DNA of 64,000 nucleotides from Hyparrhenia diplandra. Lineage: Eukaryota; Streptophyta; Magnoliopsida; Poales; Poaceae. The notes under the pieces are model-generated. The model had not been told where the DNA came from. It was given only the letters and a program-made list of their open reading frames with translations, and searched no databases. The stretch spans positions 1-64,000 of the forward strand of contig JADLZK010000238.1 of assembly GCA_015847255.1 (NCBI GenBank), in the 5' to 3' direction. Position numbers and translations under genes: made by a program. Below, piece after piece: positions 48,509 to 57,630 of this stretch. How positions within the stretch are numbered: position 1 is the first letter of the stretch; every line of letters starts with the position of its first letter.

Positions 48509-48703
48509 TCAGGATCGCCCCTCGCCATAAGAACAGCGGGGGGATGGTGATGATGATGGTAGCTGAGGTGGTGGAATAACGGCGAGGGGTGTAGGTGTTG
48601 GAGGCACAACGGCGAGAGCGGACGATGTTGACGACGTCGAGGGCGGCGGCGTGGTGATCTTGGTGGGATCGTACACCACCATTCTCATCTCGGGGTTGGC
48701 CAT
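48509..48703 (-). CDS. Short Pro/Ser/Thr-rich open frame downstream of pol
   Basis: An open frame of 64 codons starts at 48703 in a good plant context (gccATGGcc). It opens MANPEMRMVVYDPTK and becomes rich in Pro, Ser and Thr (TTPPPSTSSTSS). It sits between pol and the 3' LTR of element 3, where Athila-type elements often carry an extra, sometimes env-like, gene. After its stop, other frames further left give pieces such as KFIPPKEVAE that may be its continuation after a frame change. No signal peptide or membrane segment was seen. It could be the remnant of a third gene of the element or a chance frame in GC-rich DNA. Its function is unknown. Confidence 0.35.
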   Translation of the reverse strand: MANPEMRMVVYDPTKITTPPPSTSSTSSALAVVPPTPTPLAVIPPPQLPSSSPSPRCSYGEGRS

Positions 48704-49074
48704 GGCAGCGATGAAGGTCTTGGGTCGTCGGTCTTTGGAGAGGTAGATGGGAATAGGCTCAAGGTAGAATGGGTCGGTTTATATATTGGGAATGACTTGG
48801 AAGGGAGTCAAGATGACGGTTATCGGGATGTCAACGCGGGAGAATCGCGCCAAAAGGTTCGGTATTCGGTAGGATATCCTAGGGTAGATCCGTGGGAAGA
48901 TGCGGGACGCGTGGCGGCCACGTGGGGCTAGGAAGGCGGCCCAGTGGGCCCCACCGGGTCCACGGCCCAGTTTCCGTCTGCGGTCTTCTAAGGTTGATTC
49001 TAGTCTGTTACTTGTACTTTTGGGCCGAAAAAACGGACACTACGCGATCAAGGCCTAATGATTGGGTAAAATAA

Positions 49075-51780
49075 AGAAATCTAAAACATCTAATTCCTCG
49101 GGTTCTTTATTGGGCTCATAAAAGATTTTAAGACGTTGGCCATTTACCTTGAATAACTTACCTTCGGTGTCTTGAAGAGTGACTGCTCCATGTGCTGATG
49201 AATTCACCACCTTGAAGGGTCCTTCCCATTTACTCGAAGTTTTCCATGCCCGAATAATTTAACCCGGAATTAAAAAGTAATACCGTCGCTTGGAGTGAAG
49301 TTTTTCTTTTTAATTCTCTTATCATGCCACCTTTTTGTTCTTTCTTTGTAGATCTTGGCATTGTGATAAGCTTTCTCTCGCCATTCGTCGAGTTCGATAA
49401 TTGCATCTTTTCTTTTTACTCCCGCGGTTTCTAAATCCATGTTCCATCTCTTGATTGCCCAGTGAGCTTTTAAACTCTAGCTCAGCGAGGGCAAGTGACA
49501 GGTTTTGCCATAAACAAGTTGGTATGGTGACATTCAATCGGTGTTTTGTAGGCTGTCCAGACGCCCATAATGCTTCTCGAAGTCTATCCTTCCACTTTGT
49601 TCCCATCTCTTCTCTTGTCTTACGCAAGATATTCTTGATTTGCTTGTTTGATGTTTTACGCTTGCCCACTTGTTTGGGGGTGATAAGGTGTAGCAACATT
49701 GTGACGAACTCCGTGCTTCTCTAAATATCTTTTGAATCGACCATCAATGAAGTGGGATCCTCCGTCACTTATTACCATCCTTGGTACTCGAATCTTGGAA
49801 ATATTATTTCTTCAAACATCTTTATCGAGCTTACATTATCTGCAGATCTGCATGGCATAGCTTCTACCCATTTTGACACATAGTCTATTGCCACTAGTAT
49901 GTGTTCATAATTTCGGACTTTGGAAACGGTCCCATGTAATCAATTCCCCATACATCGAAGAGCTCTATCGGAGGTTGGTTGTAAGAGGCATGGCGTCTCT
50001 TGCATTGATATTCCCATGCCTTTGTGGGCTCCGCATCTTGAATAAAATCTTTAGTGTCTTGATACATGGTTGGCGAAAAAAATCACGCTTGCCAAATTTT
50101 TGCGTGTGTTCGAATGCCCCATAATGTCCTCCATATGGTGATGAGTGACATCTTTCAATGATCTGAATTCCTTCTTACGTAGGCACACATCTTCGAGTAA
50201 TCCATCCGAGCAAACCACGAAGAGGTATGGTTCATCCCAAAGGTGATAACGACTATCATAAATAAGCTTCCTCTTATCAACCCCGGGTGGTACATAACAC
50301 CCGCAACCATAAAATTAACAATATCTGCGTACCGGGGATCGGTGCGGGTTATCCGATAAAAAGTATCATCCACGAGTGAGTCATTAATGGGCAATTCATT
50401 GGGTTTCTCAAAATGCATTCTAGATAAATGATCGGCAACAGAATTTTCTACTCCCTTCTTATCTTTTATTTCTAAATCAAATTCTTAGAGTAACAAAATC
50501 CATCTTAATAAGCGAGGTTTAGCATCTTTCTTGGTGAGCAAGTATTTCAAAGCAAAGCATGATCGGTATAAACAATTACTTTAGCTCCTACCAAGTAAGA
50601 TCTAAACTTATCAATAGCATAAACAACAGCTAGCAATTCTTTTTTCGGTGGTAGCATAATTAAGCTGTGGGTGTGATCAAAGTTTTCTTTGGCATATGCA
50701 ATGGCATGATGCTTCCTATCTTTAGTTTGCCCTAACACCGCCCCAAAGCATAATCGCTGGCATCACACATGATTTCAAAAGGCAAAGACCAATCGGGGTT
50801 GAATGATAGGTGCGAGAAACGAGGGGCCTTTTCAAAGTTTCAAACGCTTTCAAGCAAGCATCATCAAATTCAAAAGGGACATCCTTGGCTAACAAAAATT
50901 TGGTGAGTGGTCTAGCAATATGTGAAAAATCTTTTATAAATCTTCGGTAAAAATCTAGCATGACCAAGAAAACTTCTAATCCCTTTGACATTTATAGGGG
51001 AGGCAACTGTTCTATCACTTCTAGTTTGGCTTTATCTACCTCTATTCCCCTTTTCGACACTAGGTGTCCAAGCACTATTCCTTCTCTAACCATAAAATGA
51101 CATTTCTCCCAATTTAGAACTAAGTGCTTCTCTTCACATCTTTGCAAAACTCTATCCAAGTTTCTAAGACAATCATCAAAAGTTTTTCCATAAGCGAGAA
51201 AAATCATCCATGAAAACTTCTACAATTTCTTCAATCATATCGGAGGAGAATATAGACATCATACATCTCGAAAAAGAATTTGGAGCATTACATAACCCAA
51301 AAGACATTCTTCTATAGGCATAGGTTCCGTATGGGCATGTAAAAGTGGTTTTGCTTTTGATCCGGGATGGATGGGAATTTTTGGTGATATCCTGAATATC
51401 CATCGAGAAAACAAAAGAAAGAGTGGTTTGCCAATCGCTCTAACATCTCATCGATGAAGGGCAATGGAAAATGATCTTTTCTTGTGGCTTTGTTTAACTT
51501 TCTATAATCTATGCACATCCGCCATCCCGTGACTGTTGTTCTTTGAGGGATTAATTCATTCTTATCATTCTTAACAAACTTGTCATGCCTCCCTTTTTAG
51601 GCACAACTTGCACGGGGCTTACCCACTCGCTATGTGGCACGGGATAAATAATCGGCGTGTAATAACTTTAGCACCTCTTTCTTAACTACCTCCTTCATCG
51701 CATTGTTAAGTCTACGTTGGGGTTCCCTAGAAGGTGGAATATCCGGATCTGTTGGAATACGATGAGTGCGAGAGCGGGGT
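49075..51780 (-). pseudogene. pol: Pol of element 3: RT, RNase H, integrase (Athila type, interrupted)
   Basis: Minus-strand motifs in order: NAMKEVVKKEVLKLL and WVSPVQVVPKKGGM (RT start, about 51700-51590); MCIDYRKLNKATRKDHFPLPF and DGYSGYH (51518-51370); YAYRRMSFGLCNAPNSF (about 51318-51270); catalytic VFMDDFS with both Asp codons at 51208-51203; LGHLVSKRGIEVDKAK (about 51060); FYRRFIKDFS (RT thumb, about 50950); RNase H pieces KKELLAVVYAIDKFRSYL and VIVYTDHALL (about 50650-50550); PRYADIVNFMVAG (linker, about 50340); integrase pieces around VWGIDYMGPFPKS and ILVAIDYVSKW (about 49950-49870); SNKQIKNILRKT (about 49640); and a basic C-terminal tail to about 49080. Frame changes and stops separate the domains. 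It copied and integrated the element when intact. Confidence 0.85.
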
Positions 51781-52087
51781 TAATACCCTTTAGGTCTTCG
51801 AAAGTGAATAGCCAAAAACTGATCGATGATGTTCTAAGACCGTTATCAATCTAAAAAGTCTCCCTGGAGTGAGTTTATCACTTATAATCACAGGGGACTC
51901 GGATCATTATGGAGGAAAGCATAAGTAAGACCGGGTGGTAAAGGTTTAAGCTCTATTGGAGGTCTAGGAGGGTTTTCGAATTCATTCAAAGGTTACATTT
52001 GTGGTGGGATTTTCATCTTCTTCTTCTACGAAGAATTGAGTATAATCCTCATAACCGGATTCTACAAAATGTTCTCTTGATGCCTCC

Positions 52088-53504
52088 TTAACTTCTTCCA
52101 TAGGATCTGGTTCGGGACAAGATTACGTTTTTTGAATTGATGGCTTGGGCAATAGGCAATGAGAATTTTAATCCCTTACCTAAGCGTATTCCTAATTCTC
52201 CTGTTTGTCCTTCTGAAATAAGCCTTTCAATAGGTTGTCCTATCAACACGTCAAACTCCATGATATCAAAGATATGAAAGCTTAAGTGTACCATGGTACC
52301 CTTAACATGGATTGGCAGGACATAAAGAATTCCTGAGCTTTGGACAATTTGTCCTGATGGGCTTTGTAGCAATTTGGTTGTGGGACTTAATGGTATACTT
52401 AAGAGAAGATCATTAGCAAAAGATAATGACATGATGTTTATCCCCACAACTGGATTATAAAGGGCGTCGAAAGAATCTCTATGAATTTGGCAATGAATAG
52501 GTATAGAAGGTGAATCCAAACGGACTACATCAGAAGAAAGCTCTGATTCTTCTAACCATTCGCTGCTCACGATTGAAACAAGCTCTTTAGTAGTCCTTCG
52601 TAAAAGTGTTTTATCAGAAGGATCTACACATAAATGTTTAGCCTTCTGAAATATCTTTTCAGTTTTGTATTTCGAGGTATCTCCAAAATCGGAAAATAAA
52701 TCATCCTCGATGTCAAGTAGGAAATCAGATATTGGAGTGTCCTCCGTTTCTGATGATTCTGATGGCTCTGGATTAGTTGGTGGATTGGCTAAAGGTTGCA
52801 ATGAATTTGGTATGAAATCGTCCTCAACTAATCCTATTTCTTCTTCTTCTAAGGGGTTCTCTGCAATAGGATCCTTATTATTCTCCGCTATTATGGTCAA
52901 GAGTTTTCTAGCTTGAATAGGTGGGAGATGGATAAAAGATCCATTTGCTGAGGTATTCAATTCTTTTCTGGATTTTTTGTTCAGACCAACATAAAAATGT
53001 TGAAGTAAAAACTGGTCCGGCATGGCTAAGTGCTGGTCCGGATTTGGAAAGAAGTTCAAGGCGCTCCCGAAGGCACTCAAAGATTCATTATCCCGCTTTG
53101 TGTAGAGGATAGGATCGAGAGCCTAAAGTTGACTACTTTGGACATGGGGTAAAAATCTAGGCAAAATTCAACTAGTAACTTTCCCGGTCGCCTTCCATCT
53201 TCTCCTTGTTCGTATCATACCATTCGACGAGCCTTCCCTTTCAAAGAGAATGGAAAGAGCTTCCAGCGGATAGTTTCATTGGACATGCCTTTTATGTGAA
53301 GGCGGTCACATGTTTTCTTCGAAGGTCCGGAGATGGTGATAAGGGTTTTTCGTCTATTGTACACGAGAACATATGATTTTGGACCATCTCTACTAACCTA
53401 GGACGCAACTCGTAGTCATCGGTAGTGATTGGTTTCGATGATGGCAAAGGGCTACGAGAGTGTTCCGTGGGTGCCATGTGTTTATAAAGAGGGATGGTAT
53501 CCAT
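52088..53504 (-). pseudogene. gag: Gag and protease region of element 3
   Basis: Gag opens at 53504 with MDTIPLYKHMAPTEHSRSPL. After a frame change near 53290 it continues as KGMSNETIRWKLFPFSLKGKA and VEFCLDFYP. A 330-codon open frame (53080-52088) follows with NFFPNPDQHLAMPDQFLL and HFYVGLNKKSRKELN. These are capsid-type motifs of plant Athila-like Gag. Residues about 75-145 are acidic and Pro/Ser-rich, a linker. Residues about 195-300 resemble a retropepsin fold (NPVVGINIMSLSFAND, LHIF-like strand, EFDVLIGQPIERLI), but the usual Asp-Thr/Ser-Gly is not present at DALYNPVVG. The protease may be atypical or inactive. It lies just inside the 5' LTR and primer site and upstream of pol. Confidence 0.8.
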
Positions 53505-53612
53505 TTGGACAGTGAAAAATATAAAATATAAAAGAAAGGAAAAAAAGATAAATTCTACGCTACGATAGGTTACAAGACTTAGTTATACTCACGTTTTCTT
53601 AAACAGCCGTTC

Positions 53613-53638
53613 TCCCAAGCAACGGCGCTTTAAATGCT
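53613..53638 (-). promoter_or_regulatory. Primer-binding site of element 3 (tRNA-Asp type)
   Basis: On the minus strand agcgccgttgcttggga (53629-53613) follows the LTR end at 53639 after 9 bases. It resembles the 3' end of plant tRNA-Asp, with differences at the G/C positions. Element 2 carries the same type of site at the same distance. Confidence 0.7.
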
Positions 53639-54935
53639 TGTTGGTAAAAGATAAGGCCCACGAAATATTTATGATTTGTATAATCCATGCAAGCGCACGG
53701 ATACGGTGAGCACTTCACCCGGGAGATGGGTTTCAAATATCGTATCCACAAGGAGAAAGGTTTCTGAATAGTGAAGATATAACTAAGGCCGGAGAATCTC
53801 GACAAGGAAGGAAGTTGATAAATCTTTTAAGAAGACGGCTATGGTTGTCTAATTGATATCCTTGTAAGGCTTGTGAATATATCTTATGGGAACTTTATTC
53901 AAGGAGAAAGACACTAGCAAAGAGTGCAAACTCCTAGCAAATAGGTTCTACCGAGGCCTATCCAACGGGATGTGGACTACAAAGAATTAACGTAGCTATA
54001 AGTCACCTACGTTAGTTACCACGATCCAGGAAGGTAGGGTGTATCTACGGGCTATCTAGTCTAAGCACCACGCTCACACTAGGGGTAGCAACTCCAATCC
54101 AAGAGCGACAAGAATCAAAGTACTCTAAAAAGAGTCGCAAACCACAAGAATAATATAAACAAGTAAACTTACTCAAATAAGAAGTCGATCCACCGTAGTT
54201 GTCTTAGGATCAAGCTCCAAAGGAGTCTTGGTCCCGGAGGTACAAGCGAAGAGGAGACACCGACAGGTTCGGAGCTTCCCCTTTACTTCTCCTTCCACTC
54301 AATATCTATCTTTCGAACAAGACTAGATTTAGCTACTCTCAAAGGGAGCTATGAACTAGTCTCTCAACTTGCTAATCTTCTCTCTCAACTAGATCTAGAG
54401 CTCTTCTAATTAGAAGCTAGGGCATAGGCTGTTGATCGGCCGGCTTCTTTGGGGTAATGAACTAATGAACCATCATTGCCTGGGCAGGGCCGGGGGCATG
54501 CTTATATAGGCGGGACGATGAACCGTAGCCCTTGGATGAAACCGACCTTGATGGATGGATGAGATTGATCCTCAATGGCGGTTATGAACCGACCTTGGGC
54601 GAGGGAGGTGGGGGGCCCCGGGGCGGCGCCGCCGCGGGGCTCAAGTGGGCCGCCGCCTGTCTCTGACAAGTGGGCCCAGCCCTAGTCCTGCTGGCTTCTG
54701 GAGTCTTCTAGGGTCTTCTTACGTGGGTTTCAAGTTGGGTTGCTTCACGGTCACGTCCTTTCATCGTATGGGGTGCAAACTTTGGGCTTTTGCCCGTGAA
54801 TCCTCGAAAAATATATAATTCACCAAAACTCGTGGAAATTGTTAGTAAAGCCCCTAGTTCTACATAAATATTTATTTATACCCTTATTTTAGTTTTAATT
54901 GAGCTATAAAAAATATACTATAAGATGTGTCAACA
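53639..54935 (-). repeat. 5' LTR of element 3
   Basis: This is the counterpart of 45092-46389 with the same termini. Small G/C length changes near 54225-54245 and 54595-54670 account for most differences. Element 2's LTR resumes directly after it, two bases further on, with the repeated word tcactt. Confidence 0.9.
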
Positions 54936-56219
54936 AATCACTTGCGGTGTTGTAAAGTAGAATAACCATATGTAATCTAACTACTCGAGCAGGGGGGTAA
55001 GTCACATAAAGATAATAAAGATAAATGATAAGTGCCAAGTCAAAGATCAACGTATGCCACTAGAATGTCATAGAAGGGCAAATAGATGGTATAGGTAGCA
55101 TAGACAGAATATTCCTATGTTACTCCTACTTATATGTCAATGCATACTAAGATTAGTGCAGTACACCTAGCAATCATGGCAGGAAAGCAATATATCTACA
55201 CATGGTGAATATTACTAAGGAAGATTAGGAACAAAACCAACCTACCATAGTAACAAAAGTTCAACTAGCCCTACATTCGGGGTGGACTCCAAAAGGACTC
55301 AATGGGAGTGTCACATCCACGATCTACCACATGTCCCGGAATATAGGGTGATGTCGCAGGCAAACGTTGTATAAATACCACGTTTACACATTGTTGACCA
55401 CCCACATAGTGGCCATCTAAGTGGGCGCTATACGACTCCATGCTTGAATATAAAGACAATCTAGCTATACTAGATATATAATCATAATAGACATTGAAAC
55501 ATATAACTAAGAATATAATCATTAAATAGAATAAAGTCATGGCAATTGTATTCTAACAAATACTTACAAATGAGATACAAGAGAGAAGCCACGTGAAGCT
55601 TCGCTCCCCGCTACTTCTTGACTATCCGGAATCCAAGACAATACTTGACTTCTTCTAGAGACTTGCCTAGATAGCTAATGCTCTAATATGGTGGAACTAG
55701 GGCTTGGGATCTTGACTTGATGACTTGGGGTTGGAATGAATTAGAATGAATTAGGGTTTCACCCGAGGGGGTCGAGGGGTCTTGTTATATAGCCCCGAGG
55801 AGGATGCACGGGAGCCCTTGGATCAAACCGGCCTTGATGGATGGACTAGATTGCTCCTCATAGGCGGTGGTGAACCGACCTTGAATAGGGAGGTGACGGG
55901 GTCCCCCGGTATGGTGCCGCCATGCCAGAGTGGGCCGCGCTGGCTCTGCCAGGTGGGCCCCACCTTCCTTCTGGTGCTCTCTGGTCTCTTCTGGAATGTT
56001 CTAGTGTATGTTCCATATTGGGTTACGTCACGGATACGTCTTTATGTCGTAAGGCTTGCAAACTCTTGGGCATTTTCTGTTTAATCCCTGAAAAATATAT
56101 AAATCACCAAAACTAGTGGAATCATGTTAGTCAAGCCCCTATACTATGTTGATATTCATTTTAAGCCCTTATTTTCGTTTTAAAAACCTCTATATTTTAT
56201 GCTATAAGATATACCAACA
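54936..56219 (-). repeat. 5' LTR of element 2, second part
   Basis: It continues the LTR broken at 45091 and matches about 37872-39161. It ends ATACCAACA at 56219, followed by the polypurine tract of a further internal copy rather than by flanking satellite. Together with 44612-45091 it gives a complete LTR. Confidence 0.85.
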
Positions 56220-56928
56220 AGCTCCCCCAAGCTTACCTCTTGCTAGTCCCTAGCAAGACTATGTCGGATCAGGAGTTGCTGCAACGCTTTCACACCTCGT
56301 AAGTACACATGCTTTCAAACAAAATTTCATCTCCGGATAAGAATAAACTATTTCAACCTTCAACTTACCCATATTACCTTTAATCATGGAGCTTGTAGCT
56401 TTTTCTTGTGATCATGGGCAATTGAAAGATAGAACAATCAAGTCAAGCACTAGGTCTCAAACTCTTTATTCAACCATCATTCTGGAGTTTTTTACTGATT
56501 TTCGAAATAAAACTCAAAGTTCCTTCAGTATGACCCTTTCAAGTCTCTTATATGTGGTACTGGTGGATCCTTACTAAGGCAATAAGGTTATTTTGCCTTC
56601 CTCTCATAGTATGTGGTATTTTTGGACTAAGGCAGTAGGACACTATGCCTTCTTCTCTCTCACCCTATATTTAAAGTTTATATATGGAGTTTATAGGTGG
56701 GGAGAAAACTAAATACTTACTAAGCATGTATTGTAAGTTCAAACAATGGATCCAAAGTTACAAGTCACAATGATGCATGTGCATGATGGAATGAAATGAA
56801 TATGATGGTAGGTGTGAAATGAATGGAATGAATGTGATGAGAAAAGTCTAATTCTATTCTAGCTCTTTGAAAAATCATCTCTCTTTTGAAACTTGAAAAC
56901 ACTTGAGAGAACCTGGGTTGCACCTTCT

Positions 56929-56967
<39 letters not shown>

Positions 56968-57630
56968 GAGGCGGGCATCTAAGTACCCATTGTTTTCAGC
57001 GGACACTTGTCCATTTTTTAACTCTCCTTTATTCTCTTTTTTCTCTTAGGGAGGTAGGCTCTACTACTTTGTAGGACACTTGTCCATTTTCATCCCCTTT
57101 TTTCTTTTCTTCTCTTTTTTTTTATATAACTAAGACAACCCAAGTCTCTTTTTGCAATAAACTTTTGAGAGATAGACACGAGTAAAAGAGCTTTATATGA
57201 TTGTTGATTTGGAATGAATAGAGTATTTTTGGTTGCCCTTCTCCCGAGAATGGGAGTGGAACAAATTTGGTGGATGTATAATGGATGTGTATGGTGGGAC
57301 GTGCACTTCCAGGATAGAAGTAGCATATATGAGTGGAGTCTTTTTTTTGAGAAACTATATGAGTGGAGTCTAGTGGAATGGAATATAGATGTGGTGGATG
57401 GATGGAGTGTACATCAGCATGACAAGTTTCTAAGGGTCGACAAAGATTGACCAAACTCAATGCAAAGCAAGCAGCCTATATATATCAAAGGGTTTTCCTA
57501 ATCTATGGAGCATGTATATATATATGGCTATGGTAGGAGTTTTGACACTCTGTCATACAGGGACTTATCATGTGTATTTTTATAATTTTCAAAAGATAAA
57601 TCTCCAGAAATCTAGTGTCACTAGGAGTAA
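56220..57630 (-). mobile_element. Truncated second copy of element 2 internal region
   Basis: It matches 39162-40515 closely, from the polypurine tract outward, and then stops at ctaggagtaag, where satellite (gtacataggaag) begins. It shows that another element 2 body once lay to the right, sharing the middle LTR. Differences from the first copy include a much longer T run at about 56932-56964 and a 30-bp insertion at 57341-57370. No coding function was seen. Confidence 0.8.
57326..57370 (-). mobile_element. 15-bp poly(A) retroposition scar with 15-bp target duplication
   Basis: The word tatatgagtggagtc occurs at 57326-57340 and 57356-57370. Between them lies T(8)GAGAAAC (57341-57355). The other copy of this region (about 40236-40250) has the word once and no insert. 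A target duplication of 15 bp with a poly(A) end (minus strand gtttctcAAAAAAAA) is the signature of LINE-type retroposition of an extremely shortened RNA. The core T(n)GAG is the same as in the satellite scars. Confidence 0.75.

Larger units (their letters stand above)
45092..54935 (-). mobile_element. Element 3: Athila-like Ty3/gypsy retrotransposon nested in element 2
   Basis: A 9.84-kb element with LTRs of 1298 bp (45092-46389) and 1297 bp (53639-54935), termini TGTTG...CAACA, a tRNA-Asp-type primer site at 53629-53613 and a polypurine tract at 46402-46390 (minus strand). Gag-protease (53504-52088) is followed by RT, RNase H and integrase (about 51780-49075). The RT box FMDDFS and the pol layout fit the Athila clade. 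The word tcactt occurs at the left (45086-45091) and right (54938-54943) flanks, with two extra bases (aa) before the right copy, so a slightly altered target duplication is likely. The LTRs are closely alike, so insertion is recent compared with element 2. Coding frames are broken as written. Confidence 0.88.
37401..57630 (-). mobile_element. Element 2: gag/protease-only LTR retrotransposon, tandem composite with nested element 3
   Basis: Read on the minus strand from the right, the order is: a partial internal region (57630-56220), an LTR (56219-54936 plus 45091-44612, split by element 3), a tRNA-Asp-type primer site (44603-44588), gag and protease (about 44200-42680), a long non-coding part (42480-39178), a polypurine tract (39177-39162) and an LTR (39161-37401). 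The two LTRs are about 1.76 kb and closely alike. No RT, RNase H or integrase motif was found, so it is non-autonomous, similar in plan to elements called TR-GAG. The extra internal piece beyond the right LTR points to recombination between copies. The right end joins satellite at a different monomer phase, so satellite and the outer element end were lost there. Confidence 0.8.

Noticed and set aside
14248..57630. Integrated plant pararetrovirus
   Set aside because: Domain order gag-protease-RT-RNase H-integrase with LTRs, primer sites and polypurine tracts marks LTR retrotransposons; no movement-protein motif was seen.
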